Assembly: GCA_964514395.1 (NCBI GenBank)
Contig: CAZEQK010000007.1
Span: 40,455-104,454, forward strand
DNA from: CAZEQK01 sp964514395
Lineage (GTDB): Bacteria; Bacillota; Bacilli; Tepidibacillales; Tepidibacillaceae
Direction of reading: 5' to 3'
DNA length: 64,000 nucleotides
Part shown: piece by piece, positions 1 to 8,542 of the stretch
How positions within the stretch are numbered: position 1 is the stretch's first letter
How the letters are laid out: each line of letters begins with the position of its first letter
The notes under the pieces: generated by a model
The model's input: the letters and a program-made list of their open reading frames with translations, nothing else
What the model was told of the DNA's origin: nothing
Databases searched by the model: none
Position numbers and translations under genes: made by a program

Positions 1-41
1 AAAACAAACGATAATAATCCTACTATTAATTTTTTCTTCAT
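1..41 (-). CDS. N-terminus of a probable exported protein, cut by the window edge
   Basis: On the minus strand an ATG at 41 opens a frame reading MKKKLIVGLLSFV before leaving the window. Three lysines followed by a hydrophobic stretch is a typical Sec signal-peptide start. An AAAGGAA ribosome-binding site lies about 9 nt upstream. A second ATG at 45 in another frame is possible but gives a charged, non-signal-like start. Only 13 codons are visible, so the product is unknown. This gene would be transcribed leftwards out of the window. Confidence 0.4.
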   Translation of the reverse strand, partial: MKKKLIVGLLSFV

Positions 42-170
42 CCATTTAATTCCTTTCTTTTTTTATTTTTTACTTTCATTTATGTATTCCTGGTTAGTTT
101 AAACTCTAAGTATGAAAATTTTGTGGAGATACCTACATTTTTTCTAAATAGATTAGCATATAGTATAAAA

Positions 171-377
171 TGGACACTTTATAAAAAAACACTTTAAAGA
201 TTATGCACTTAAAAGATGGCTTCGGTATTGAACTGGAGTCATCTTTTTTAGATTCCATTGATATCGATGGTAATTGTACTCTACTATGTACTCATCAATT
301 GCAGCACGAACTTCCCCTAAGTTAGCACAAGAAGATAAATCTAATTCATCCTTCATATTACCAAAAAAAGCCATTAC
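171..377 (-). pseudogene. IS3-family (IS150 group) transposase OrfB C-terminal remnant
   Basis: The minus-strand frame ending at 201 reads AFFGNMKDELDL, then an EYNYHRYQWNLKKMTP segment. This is the conserved C-terminus of IS150-group OrfB integrases, the region just after the catalytic DDE glutamate. Similarity stops near 371-377, and the residues before it (MSLLFVFWVNNRVM) do not fit the family, so the rest of the transposase is gone. A GGACACTTTAT motif near 173 beyond the stop could be the old terminal inverted repeat. The fragment cannot encode an active transposase. Confidence 0.75.
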
Positions 378-585
378 TCTATTGTTAACCCAAAATACAA
401 ATAATAGAGACATTAAAGATAGTTATGTATTTCTTTTGTTAATTTTTTCATATACTAATACCCCCTATTAGTATAATTTCATTATAATACTATTATTTTC
501 GCTAAGTGACAAGTTTATGGAGAAAGTATGGAGAAAGTGACTACTTTTTAGTTATAATGATAAAAAAGGAAAAAGAGATGATAAT

Positions 586-759
586 ATGAAGGATAACCAT
601 TTATCTATCTATTATTTCATGATTACTGATGATATTAATAAAGAAGAAATCATTGGAATTGAATCGAATACAATGGAAGCAGCTTATCAAATGCTACAGC
701 ATATTTATCAAGGTTCAACCATTACCTTCCTTACAGAAAGCGATGCTGCCCAAATGTAG
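586..759 (+). CDS. small hypothetical protein, 57 aa
   Basis: ATG at 586 is preceded by an A/G-rich ribosome-binding site (AAAAGGAAAAAGAG). The frame runs 57 codons to TAG at 757. The product starts MKDNHLSIYYFMITDD and is rich in polar residues with no signal peptide or membrane segment. A segment like EEIIGIESNTMEAAYQM has the look of a short alpha/beta fold, but I do not recognise a family. It stands alone between the IS remnant and the convergent M23 peptidase gene. Good RBS and length support coding; conservation is untested. Confidence 0.5.
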   Translation: MKDNHLSIYYFMITDDINKEEIIGIESNTMEAAYQMLQHIYQGSTITFLTESDAAQM

Positions 760-772
760 AAGGACATAAAAA

Positions 773-796
773 AAGATGACCAAAAATGGTCATCTT
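773..796 (-). terminator. rho-independent terminator of the M23 peptidase gene
   Basis: A perfect 10-bp stem (773-782 with 787-796) and AAAA loop is followed on the minus strand by a run of seven T. It lies 15 nt past the peptidase stop codon and could also serve the convergent small ORF. Confidence 0.85.
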
Positions 797-810
797 AATA
801 GTATATGATA

Positions 811-2295
811 TTATTTTCCTACATAATTAAGTGGATTTTTGAATTTACCATTTACCCTTACTTCAAAATGTAAATGCGTGCCTGTAGAATCACCAGTACT
901 TCCCATAATACCTATCTGCTGCCCCTTTGCTACTTTATCTCCAACTGAAACAGTGAGTTTTCGCATATGTCCATATAATGTTACGATACCATTCCCGTGA
1001 TCAATCATAACCGCATTTCCATATCCGCCTCTCCAACCAGCATAGATAACCTTACCATTATCAGCAGCTTTAATGGTATAATCTCTCACTCCAGATATAT
1101 CAATCCCTTCATGGAACTTACCCCATCTAGGACCAAAATAACTTGTAATGATTCCGCCAACTGTAGGCCATATCAATTCCCCAGAACCTCTAGCAGGAAT
1201 GATTTTTGTTCCTGATACAATTATTTTTGTAACAGGCTTATTTAAGACAGTTTCGCTTAGTATTTCCTTATCTGTCAAGATTCCATTTTCTTTTACTTCA
1301 GAATAGGTTACTTCCTTCTGTCCTTCTTTACCATATTGTTCTATTTTTCTTTCATTCACATACATGGAACTACTTTCTCTATATACAACATGGTATGGAA
1401 TACTTTCCTTTTGTGTAACCTCCTCCACAGTTTCAACTGTTACTAATGGAGTCATGGCAGTCACATTTAAAACATCTCCAATGTGAATTAGCTCACCTGT
1501 TAGCTGTGGATTTAGTTGATAGACTTGTTTCGTAGTTAAACCAAATTGAGAAGCGATACCAGAAATCGTATCCCCGCTTTGAACGGTATATTTTTTCTCT
1601 TCCAAAGTTCCCTTTTGTAATAAATTAAGCATCGTATTCTCATCTAATATTTTATCTAGTGAAATTGATTCATACTTTGCTTCAACATTTTCTTTTAATT
1701 CTACGCTTTTTATTTTGATATCCTTCTGCTTAGCTGAACTATCTATTGATGCAGCAACAATTTTATTTTTTTCACTCTTGGGTATATAAGCTTCCTTTAG
1801 CTGGTCTATGATTTTATCAGCAGTTGCCTGGTCCTTTACCACACCAACTACTTTACCATCCACCGTAATTTCTACACCATTTGTCACATATTGAATCTTA
1901 TTTTCTAAAGCTTGTAGGGTTTTAATATTATCAAAGCTACCCTTATACTTTATCTCTTTTTTATATGTAATATCATTCTTAATATTGATATTAGATAAAT
2001 CATAGTTTTCTTTTGCTATTTTTAGCTCTATATCTTTCCACTGATCAATAACATTCGTACTATCCACGGTTCCTATCTCATTACCATCAACATAAACATG
2101 ATATAATGTTTCAGCATTTGCTTTATAATTGATAAAACCAAATGTTGTACCGATTACTAGAACTCCAGCAACCGTACTAATAATGATTTGTTTTTTTCTT
2201 TTCATGATGCGATCTTTAATACCGTTTTTGTTTTGTTCAATATTAGAGCTATCTTCACTATTCTCCTTAGAGTCATAGCTTTTTTTCTTAAACAT
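811..2295 (-). CDS. M23-family murein endopeptidase with LysM and G5 domains
   Basis: This 494-aa protein probably cleaves peptide cross-bridges in peptidoglycan. Residues 1-30 are charged and cytoplasmic, and about 35-58 form one membrane anchor. A LysM domain (YTVQSGDTISGIASQFGL) sits near 236-282, a G5-like domain near 288-365, and a LytM/M23 zinc peptidase domain from about 370. The M23 signature is intact: HEGIDIS supplies the first His and Asp ligands, HLHFE the last His, and GHM a further His. The start is ATG 2295 behind AAAGGAGG. The architecture resembles sporulation or cell-separation endopeptidases of Bacillales. It is monocistronic, with its own terminator. Confidence 0.9.
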   Translation of the reverse strand: MFKKKSYDSKENSEDSSNIEQNKNGIKDRIMKRKKQIIISTVAGVLVIGTTFGFINYKANAETLYHVYVDGNEIGTVDSTNVIDQWKDIELKIAKENYDLSNINIKNDITYKKEIKYKGSFDNIKTLQALENKIQYVTNGVEITVDGKVVGVVKDQATADKIIDQLKEAYIPKSEKNKIVAASIDSSAKQKDIKIKSVELKENVEAKYESISLDKILDENTMLNLLQKGTLEEKKYTVQSGDTISGIASQFGLTTKQVYQLNPQLTGELIHIGDVLNVTAMTPLVTVETVEEVTQKESIPYHVVYRESSSMYVNERKIEQYGKEGQKEVTYSEVKENGILTDKEILSETVLNKPVTKIIVSGTKIIPARGSGELIWPTVGGIITSYFGPRWGKFHEGIDISGVRDYTIKAADNGKVIYAGWRGGYGNAVMIDHGNGIVTLYGHMRKLTVSVGDKVAKGQQIGIMGSTGDSTGTHLHFEVRVNGKFKNPLNYVGK

Positions 2296-2865
2296 AATAG
2301 CCTCCTTTATTTACCTTACCCATCATTTTTTCCTATTAATCTCTTAAATATACGTATGTAAAAAAAAATAGGTATATTTGACACTATTAAAATAGTAACT
2401 ATTGTCTATCAAATATATAGAAATATTTGGGATAAATTTAATGGTTATATTTTAAATTATACATTCTATTATACATGATTATTTGTCAAAAATAACTTTG
2501 TAGTTATTCCCATTTAACATTAAAATGTACAAACTCTATGTAGTAATCTATTATAATTACTATATATACCCTCGATATTATACCTATAAAGAGATAGTTC
2601 GTAAATAGATTTAGAACAATCTATAAGAATATCATATATTCTCTGATCCTTTTACTTTTCTAATTGTAGTCTGCACGGAAGTCTTGGTCGTTGGTCAAAT
2701 TAAATACTCCTCTCTAAGTGGCAGATTTTATTTTTTAATCTGTCTACCTAAAGGGGAGCATATCATAGATACTCCTACCTATTTGTATTATCTATACTTA
2801 AAAGTTTAGATTTGTACATGTCATGAATAATATTTTGTTGTGAGCATCATCAAAAAATCTTTCTA
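2296..2865. other. 570-nt intergenic region, mostly AT-rich
   Basis: No convincing reading frame is visible on either strand. The part nearest the peptidase start (2300-2600) is very AT-rich and probably holds its promoter. The only marked structure is the imperfect palindrome listed at 2707-2759. Confidence 0.6.
2707..2759. repeat. long imperfect inverted repeat / hairpin
   Basis: The left arm begins CTCCTCTCTAAGTGGCAGATT and the right arm is AATCTGTCTACCTAAAGGGGAG. They pair over about 22 positions with one bulge and a few mismatches around a T-rich loop. Short ACTCC-containing repeats flank it. It lies downstream of the cupredoxin gene and about 410 nt upstream of the M23 peptidase start. 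No T-run follows either side, so it is not an ordinary terminator, and it does not match a riboswitch consensus I can recall. Confidence 0.45.
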
Positions 2866-3471
2866 TTATTCAATGATAAATTTTCCATACATCCCATTTG
2901 CTGCATGCCCAGGATATTGGCAGATATAATAATAATCACCATTATTATTTGCTGTAAAAGAGGTAGAAGCTATTGGCATCTTATTTCCATTATATTCTGG
3001 GATTGGTGTTATAAATGCATCTAAATAGATACCACCATTCATCATCGACATATAGGAATAAGGAGGGGTGCTACTAGTAATTTCAATACCATGCGGCATC
3101 CCTTCATCAGCATTAATGAATGTTAATTTGACATTTGCTCCTTTAGGGATGCGAATCGTTGGATTGATAAGGTGTTTTATTACAAACTTACCATCCGCCT
3201 CTTCTGGCCCTCCATACATTACAATTTCAATGTTTTTAGTTTGATAGGTAATCGTATTGTTAACCTTATCAATTTTTGCTTGAGCTAATGATGTTTTCAT
3301 TAGTTTCTCTGCATCTGTTTCACTGATATAAGAAAAGCTATTATTTGCTTGCCCCATCATCGGTCCTGTAAACCTGTACGATTCATTATTTGTTAAGAAT
3401 TGTGAGATGATAAACCCACCTAGTAGAGCAAGCACAACAAAGGAAACTAAGAAAATATTACGTTTATTCAT
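2866..3471 (-). CDS. membrane-anchored cupredoxin (type 1 copper) protein
   Basis: About 201 aa. An N-terminal hydrophobic segment (IFLVSFVVLALLGGF) anchors or exports it. The C-terminal half is a plastocyanin/sulfocyanin-like domain with all four type 1 copper ligands visible: His in MPHGIE, then Cys, His and Met in CQYPGHAANGM. It is probably an extracytoplasmic electron carrier or copper-binding protein. ATG 3471 is chosen over GTG 3483 because GAGGTG lies 9 nt before it. Two SHOCT-domain genes lie directly upstream on the same strand with gaps of about 60-90 nt, suggesting co-transcription. The electron-transfer partner is not in the window. Confidence 0.8.
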   Translation of the reverse strand: MNKRNIFLVSFVVLALLGGFIISQFLTNNESYRFTGPMMGQANNSFSYISETDAEKLMKTSLAQAKIDKVNNTITYQTKNIEIVMYGGPEEADGKFVIKHLINPTIRIPKGANVKLTFINADEGMPHGIEITSSTPPYSYMSMMNGGIYLDAFITPIPEYNGNKMPIASTSFTANNNGDYYYICQYPGHAANGMYGKFIIE

Positions 3472-3557
3472 TACTTTCTTCACCTCAGATTATCTGGAGT
3501 AATAACTGTTCCAACTTATTTTATTTGTGAAAATCACATCATTTATAATACTTTAAT

Positions 3558-3740
3558 TTATTCTAAATTCTTTTTTATTTCAGCAAATTCTTCCTGCGTG
3601 ATTTCACCTTTTGCTAGTCTAGTTTTGGCGATATCAAGAGCACTCATTGATGAATTATTATTATTTGGTATTGAAATATTTTGGTTTTTAAGTAGAAAAT
3701 AGATAAGTACGCCGATCAGAATGATTCCTATAAACATCAT
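3558..3740 (-). CDS. short membrane protein with C-terminal SHOCT domain
   Basis: About 60 aa. It has one transmembrane helix (MFIGIILIGVLIYFLL), a polar Asn/Ser linker, and a C-terminal SHOCT motif (LDIAKTRLAKGEITQEEFAEIKKNLE in two stretches). SHOCT is a short helical oligomerisation domain. The ATG at 3740 is preferred because GGAGGTG ends six nt upstream; earlier TTG/ATG codons overlap that site. It sits between a second SHOCT protein and the cupredoxin, all in one direction. Confidence 0.7.
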   Translation of the reverse strand: MMFIGIILIGVLIYFLLKNQNISIPNNNNSSMSALDIAKTRLAKGEITQEEFAEIKKNLE

Positions 3741-3816
3741 TATCATCACCTCCATCAAGATGTATTACGATATAGCACTATACCCTATAGCAACCGCTTA
3801 ATATTCCCTATGGTTA

Positions 3817-4110
3817 CTATTTAATTTCCTTTAATATTTTCTTATACTCCTCTTGATTTATTTCTCCACGAGCATACCTTGCTTTTACAATCTCTACCGC
3901 ATCGTTTCCGTCATTGCCTAACGATGGTTTAGAAAAGTTCGATTGTGTCGAATGGCAAGCATGTCTGTTTCGTCTTATTAAGAAAAATAAAATAACTCCA
4001 ACTATAATAAAGAAAAGAATGCTACCATACCCACCGAATAGTCCATATCCATATCCACGTCCAAAACCTCCAAACATTCCATAGCCATGACCAAAGCCGC
4101 CAAACATCAT
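3817..4110 (-). CDS. Gly-rich membrane protein with SHOCT domain
   Basis: 97 aa. The N-terminus is a Gly/Phe/Tyr-rich repeat (FGGFGHGYGMFGG). One membrane helix follows (ILFFIIVGVILFFLI), then RRNRHACHS, and a C-terminal SHOCT motif (VEIVKARYARGEINQEEYKKI). Start ATG 4110 has AAGGAGTG upstream. It is paralogous at the C-terminus to the next gene downstream. It probably begins the three-gene unit ending in the cupredoxin. Function unknown; SHOCT suggests oligomerisation. Confidence 0.7.
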   Translation of the reverse strand: MMFGGFGHGYGMFGGFGRGYGYGLFGGYGSILFFIIVGVILFFLIRRNRHACHSTQSNFSKPSLGNDGNDAVEIVKARYARGEINQEEYKKILKEIK

Positions 4111-4333
4111 TTCCCATCACTCCTTATCACTATTTTAATAAAGGTTGTTAACCTCTTCATCTATAGATTAATACGAATAAGTGCAGAAAATATGAAGAAA
4201 ATAAATAAATGAATAGATTAGAATATTTTCATTTCTTTAATAATTACAAATATAGTATTTACTTTTATCCAGAAGTATAATATAATTTCCATTACTTGAT
4301 GTATTGAAATTTTATTAGAGGGAGGTTAGTGAC

Positions 4334-4411
4334 ATGATTATGTATACGATTAAAGATTTCAAGCTGTATAACAACTTCATTCAAGTGACACAACCTCAAG
4401 GAAAGCTTTAA
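4334..4411 (+). CDS. 25-codon leader peptide upstream of the ABC exporter
   Basis: The frame reads MIMYTIKDFKLYNNFIQ then VTQPQGKL and stop. It has a very strong ribosome-binding site (GAGGGAGG, 4319-4326). Hairpins follow at once: a 9-bp stem at 4412-4433 starting at the stop codon, an intrinsic terminator at 4438-4467, and a 15-bp stem just before the exporter start. A translated short ORF ahead of a terminator and a bmrCD-type exporter is the layout of B. subtilis bmrB-bmrCD, where ribosome behaviour on the leader controls read-through. Too short for homology, so function rests on position and RBS. Confidence 0.6.
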   Translation: MIMYTIKDFKLYNNFIQVTQPQGKL

Positions 4412-4437
4412 TTAATTTTTCTTCAAAAATTAATGTT

Positions 4438-4467
4438 CCATGGGTTATGTCATACCCATGGTTTTTT
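4438..4467 (+). terminator. attenuator terminator in the exporter leader
   Basis: An 8-bp perfect stem (CCATGGGT 4438-4445 with ACCCATGG 4454-4461) and TATGTCAT loop is followed by six T. It lies after the leader ORF and before the exporter genes, so transcription must pass it to express them. Confidence 0.8.
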
Positions 4468-4494
4468 ATTGTCTAATTTTACTTACATAGTTTT

Positions 4495-4532
4495 AAGTAA
4501 AAGCCATGAGATTGAATTCATGGCTTTTACTT
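4495..4532 (+). promoter_or_regulatory. 15-bp hairpin next to the exporter ribosome-binding site
   Basis: AAGTAAAAGCCATGA (4495-4509) pairs perfectly with 4518-4532. The exporter RBS (GAGGTG) begins only about 8 nt later. There is no T-run, so it is not a terminator. It may shape translation initiation or compete with the upstream hairpins. Confidence 0.5.
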
Positions 4533-4552
4533 ATGTAGAGAGGTGATAGATT

Positions 4553-6313
4553 TTGAATATTTTTCGTGATTTAATGTGGTTTTTTAAGCTAGAAAAAAGA
4601 AGTTATTTATCAGGTATACTCTTTTTAGTCCTTGTCTCAACCGTAAACTTATATCCACCTCATGTAGTTGGTATTGTAGTGGATAAAATCCAACAGGGTA
4701 CAATAACAACCGTAATCTTAATAAAATGGGTTATTATCCTCATCATAACTGGTTTGGTCATGTATCTACTTCGTTATTTATGGAGAATCAAAATATTTGG
4801 TACTTCTTTTCGATTAGGAAGATTGCTTAGAAATCAGCTATATGAGCACTTTACGAAAATGTCTCCCCATTTTTTTCATAAGCAGAGAATTGGAGACCTC
4901 ATGGCACATTCCACTAATGATGTTCAGGCTGTTCAAGCAACTGCTGGTGATGGAATATTAACCCTTATCGACTCGATTACAATGGGAAGTCTAGTCATCA
5001 TTACAATGGCGGCAACGATTAGTTGGAAATTGACCTTAATTAGTCTAATTCCTATGCCTATTATGGCATGGTTGACTCATTATTATGGAAGTATGATTCA
5101 TGAGCGCTTTTTTAAGGCACAGGAAGCATTCTCACATTTAAATGATAAAGTACAAGAGAATATATCAGGCGTTCGAGTCATCAAAGCCTTTGGTCAAGAG
5201 GACGCAGAAACTGAGGAATTTCGTAAGCAATCCAAGGATACGGTAATAAAAAACATTGCTGTAGCTCGAGTGGATGCCCTTTTTGATCCAACGATTCAAT
5301 TAATTGTTGGTTTGTCCTTTTTTCTTGCCATCGGTTTTGGCTCCATGTTTGTTGTCAGAGGAGAATTAACCATTGGTCAATTAACCTCTTTTACCCTTTA
5401 TCTAGGACACTTAATATGGCCGATGCTAGCATTTGGGTGGCTCTTTAATATTGTGGAAAGAGGGAGGGCTTCATATGATAGAATCCAAGCCCTATTGAAA
5501 AAAAAGCCGGAAATTGTTGATAAAAGAGATGCAGTTCAGGATATTCCAAAAGGAAGTATTAAATATAACATTACTTCCTTCTCCTACCTAGAGAGTACTA
5601 TACCTATTTTGGAACAAATTTATTTTTCGGTAGAACGTGGCCAAACCATCGGCGTTGTTGGAAAAACGGGTAGTGGTAAAACCACTTTACTACGTCTTTT
5701 ACTTCGTGAGTTTGATCTAAAGCATGGTGATATTCTTATAGGTAATCGTTCCATATATAATTATAAAATCGATAAACTACGTACCTCTATTGGCTATGTG
5801 CCACAGGATCACTTTCTTTTTTCAGCTACCATTGCTGAAAATATTGCCTTTGCTAAATACGATGCTAGCTTATCTGACATTGAAAAAGCTGCAAAACTGG
5901 CAGCCATTCATGAGGATATTCTCCAATTTAAAGATAAATATCAAACGATTGTTGGTGAAAGAGGTGTCACCCTTTCAGGTGGACAAAAACAAAGAATTTC
6001 CATCTCAAGAGCCCTCTTAACAGATGCAGAAATTTTAATACTTGATGATGCATTATCTGCTGTAGATGCAAAAACAGAGGAAAAAATCCTAACTGCATTA
6101 CAGAAAAATAGATTGAATAAAACTACACTAATCGCTACCCATCGTTTAAGTGGGGTGCAGCATGCTGATCTAATCATTGTGCTAGACCATGGAAAAATTA
6201 TTGAGCGAGGTACCCATGAGGAGCTATTAAGACTTGATGGTTGGTATAAGGAAATGTACCAAAGACAACAGTTGGAATCCTTAGTGGAACAAGGAGGGGT
6301 GTCCCATGAATAA
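4553..6313 (+). CDS. bmrC: ABC multidrug exporter half-transporter, BmrC/YheI type
   Basis: 586 aa with an N-terminal six-helix ABC exporter membrane domain (about 1-310) and a C-terminal ATPase domain. Walker A is GKTGSGKTT, the signature is LSGGQKQR, Walker B is ILILDDALS. Asp replaces the usual catalytic Glu after Walker B, so this subunit carries the degenerate ATP site, as in B. subtilis BmrC. N-terminal segments (LMWFFKLEKR, DLMAHSTNDVQAV) match YheI well. Start is TTG 4553 behind AGAGAGGTG. It overlaps the partner gene by 8 nt; together they form a heterodimeric drug exporter. Expression is probably attenuated by the leader at 4334-4467. Confidence 0.88.
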   Translation: MNIFRDLMWFFKLEKRSYLSGILFLVLVSTVNLYPPHVVGIVVDKIQQGTITTVILIKWVIILIITGLVMYLLRYLWRIKIFGTSFRLGRLLRNQLYEHFTKMSPHFFHKQRIGDLMAHSTNDVQAVQATAGDGILTLIDSITMGSLVIITMAATISWKLTLISLIPMPIMAWLTHYYGSMIHERFFKAQEAFSHLNDKVQENISGVRVIKAFGQEDAETEEFRKQSKDTVIKNIAVARVDALFDPTIQLIVGLSFFLAIGFGSMFVVRGELTIGQLTSFTLYLGHLIWPMLAFGWLFNIVERGRASYDRIQALLKKKPEIVDKRDAVQDIPKGSIKYNITSFSYLESTIPILEQIYFSVERGQTIGVVGKTGSGKTTLLRLLLREFDLKHGDILIGNRSIYNYKIDKLRTSIGYVPQDHFLFSATIAENIAFAKYDASLSDIEKAAKLAAIHEDILQFKDKYQTIVGERGVTLSGGQKQRISISRALLTDAEILILDDALSAVDAKTEEKILTALQKNRLNKTTLIATHRLSGVQHADLIIVLDHGKIIERGTHEELLRLDGWYKEMYQRQQLESLVEQGGVSHE

Positions 6314-8075
6314 TTATGTATCTGAAAAAATTTCAAATCAAAACACCTTTTTCCGTCTGCTAACCTATACGAAAGCACATAAAAAGCCATTAATCATCGC
6401 TTTCATCATATTACTTATCGCATCAAGTGCAGATGTCATAGGACCTATTCTTATCAAGGTGTTTATTGATAATTATCTTACTCCTAGAATCTTTACCTTT
6501 AAACCACTATTTTTATTGGCACTTGGCTATTTAAGCCTACATTTACTCTCTGTGAGTCTAAACTTTTATCAATTATTCTCTTTTCAAAGAATTGCGCTTT
6601 GGATTATTCATCAGATCCGATTAGATGTATTTAAAAAGGTGCAGAATTTAGGTCTATCCTTTTATGATAGAACGCCAGGTGGTAGCTTAGTATCAAGAAT
6701 TACGAACGATACTGAATCAATAAAAGAATTATATGTTAGTGTATTATCTACCTTTGTTCAAAATATCGTTTTATTAACAGGTATTCTTATTGCAATGTTT
6801 ATACTTAATGTGAAGCTTGCATTACTATATCTAATATTGATTCCAATCATTCTATTATTGATGAAAGCATATCGCCACTTTAGCTCGAAGATCTTTCATC
6901 TGGCAAGAAAAAAGTTAAGTCAATTAAATGCTAAATTAAATGAATCCCTACAAGGCATGTATATTATTCAAGCCATGAGGCAGGAAAAAAGATTAAAAAA
7001 AGAATTCGGCCACATCAATCAGGAGCATTATGAAGCCAATTTGAAACAAATTAAGTTAAACAGTTTAATGGTTAGACCAGCCGTTGACCTATTATATCTA
7101 TTAGCATTAAGCCTTATTCTTAGTTTTTTCGGTATCAAAGCCTTTAATAGTCCAATTGAAATTGGGGTGGTCTATGCCTTTATCAATTATTTAGACCGTT
7201 TTTTTGAGCCTGTTAATATGATTATGTTTCGTTTAAGTCAGTTTCAGCAATCGATTGTTTCTGCAGAAAGGGTATTTGGCCTATTAGACGAAACGGAAGT
7301 CGCACCTTATAAAATAGGGGAGAATAATGCAGCCATTCAAGAAGGACTTATTGAGTTTAAGAATGTAACCTTCTCTTATGATGGAAAAGTCGATGTCCTA
7401 AAGAATATATCCTTTGAAGCAAAGCCTGGCGAAACCGTAGCCCTTGTTGGTCATACCGGTAGTGGAAAAAGCTCAATCGTCAACTTACTGATGCGCTTTT
7501 ATGCTATAAAAAAGGGAGAGATACGAATAGATGGAGTATCATTGCAGGCATACGCTAATGATGAGCTTCGAAGCAAAATAGGGCTTGTTTTACAGGACCC
7601 CTTTGTTTTTGTCGGAGATGTAAAGCAAAATATTCGCTTACATAATCATGAGATAAGTGATAAAGAAGTGGAGCAAGCAGCAACCTATGTGCAGGCAGAT
7701 TCCTTTATTCAGAAATTGCCAAATAAGTATGATGAAGAGGTTGGAGAAAGAGGCTCCACCTTCTCTAGCGGGCAAAGACAATTACTCTCCTTTGCAAGAA
7801 CCATGGCAATAAATCCAAAAATATTAGTACTAGATGAAGCAACAGCAAGTATCGATACCGAAACAGAGGAATTAATTCAGACTGCATTAGAAAAAATGCG
7901 TAAAGGAAGAACCACGATTGCAATTGCTCATAGATTATCTACCATTCAAGATGCAGATCTTATTCTCGTGTTGCATAAGGGTGAGATCGTGGAACGCGGA
8001 AATCATCAGGAGTTATTAGCCAAAAAAGGACTATATTACAACATGTATATGCTACAACAGGGGCAAATAAAATAA
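6306..8075 (+). CDS. bmrD: ABC multidrug exporter half-transporter, BmrD/YheH type
   Basis: 589 aa. The membrane domain spans about 1-320 and the ATPase domain follows. Walker A is GHTGSGKSS, Walker B is ILVLDEATA with the catalytic Glu present, and the H-loop is AIAHRLS. The signature reads FSSGQRQL, slightly off the LSGGQ consensus. This fits the heterodimer pattern, with the partner subunit lacking the catalytic Glu. ATG 6306 lies within the end of the first gene behind AAGGAGGGG, so the two are translationally coupled. A strong terminator ends the operon at 8083-8117. Confidence 0.88.
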   Translation: MNNYVSEKISNQNTFFRLLTYTKAHKKPLIIAFIILLIASSADVIGPILIKVFIDNYLTPRIFTFKPLFLLALGYLSLHLLSVSLNFYQLFSFQRIALWIIHQIRLDVFKKVQNLGLSFYDRTPGGSLVSRITNDTESIKELYVSVLSTFVQNIVLLTGILIAMFILNVKLALLYLILIPIILLLMKAYRHFSSKIFHLARKKLSQLNAKLNESLQGMYIIQAMRQEKRLKKEFGHINQEHYEANLKQIKLNSLMVRPAVDLLYLLALSLILSFFGIKAFNSPIEIGVVYAFINYLDRFFEPVNMIMFRLSQFQQSIVSAERVFGLLDETEVAPYKIGENNAAIQEGLIEFKNVTFSYDGKVDVLKNISFEAKPGETVALVGHTGSGKSSIVNLLMRFYAIKKGEIRIDGVSLQAYANDELRSKIGLVLQDPFVFVGDVKQNIRLHNHEISDKEVEQAATYVQADSFIQKLPNKYDEEVGERGSTFSSGQRQLLSFARTMAINPKILVLDEATASIDTETEELIQTALEKMRKGRTTIAIAHRLSTIQDADLILVLHKGEIVERGNHQELLAKKGLYYNMYMLQQGQIK

Positions 8076-8082
8076 GGAATAA

Positions 8083-8117
8083 AAAAGCTGGACTTCTTCA
8101 TTTGAAGTCCAGCTTTT
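8083..8117. terminator. bidirectional terminator between exporter operon and CstR/CsoR-like gene
   Basis: A 14-bp perfect stem (8083-8096 with 8104-8117) has A-rich and T-rich flanks, so it works for both convergent genes. Confidence 0.85.
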
Positions 8118-8385
8118 ATCTTGTTTTTAATAATAATTGAATAGCCTCATTTATTATTTTATCTGCATCACGCATCTCTTTATCCTTTTCCATGTCTTCG
8201 ACTAAACATTTGCCCATATCAAGGCCTATCACATGCACAGTGGCTCGATCCACTGCACTCCTAATGGCAGATAATTGATTGATTACATTGGTACAATCCT
8301 TCTCTGATTCCATCATTTTTAGTACACCACGAACCTGTCCTTCTATTCTTTTTAATCTATTTTTAACATCGCGTGGATATTCCAA
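8116..8385 (-). CDS. CsoR/CstR-family sulfur- or metal-responsive repressor
   Basis: 89 aa, all-helical DUF156 family DNA-binding repressor. The conserved RLKRIEGQVRGV helix is present. Cys31 and Cys60 are present, but the position that is His in copper-sensing CsoR (four residues before the second Cys) is Asp56. Two Cys without the His is the arrangement of the persulfide sensor CstR, so thiol or persulfide sensing is more likely than copper sensing. The start is taken as TTG 8385 because GGAGGTG (8391-8397) is the ribosome-binding site; the longer GTG frame at 8400 would translate through it. No obvious target gene is adjacent on the same strand. Confidence 0.75.
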   Translation of the reverse strand: MEYPRDVKNRLKRIEGQVRGVLKMMESEKDCTNVINQLSAIRSAVDRATVHVIGLDMGKCLVEDMEKDKEMRDADKIINEAIQLLLKTR

Positions 8386-8542
8386 GTAAAACACCTCCAC
8401 TAGTATCTTCTAATATTGACTTTTAAAATGGATGTGGAGCATTAGTAAAAATACCCATAGGAGTATATTTTATTTCATCATTTATTATAAGGTAATTGAT
8501 GATATTTTAGTACTGTTAATATTAGTAAGAAAGCTGTCAAAC

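Noticed and set aside
997..1215. Open frame opposite the M23 peptidase gene, and similar long frames antisense to pheT, trp, nhaC and other genes
   Set aside because: They lie entirely inside well-supported genes on the other strand or in another frame, lack RBS and have no family features.
2641..2800. ydaO/c-di-AMP or c-di-GMP riboswitch upstream of the M23 peptidase gene
   Set aside because: None of the conserved blocks of those riboswitches is visible on either strand; only a palindrome remains.
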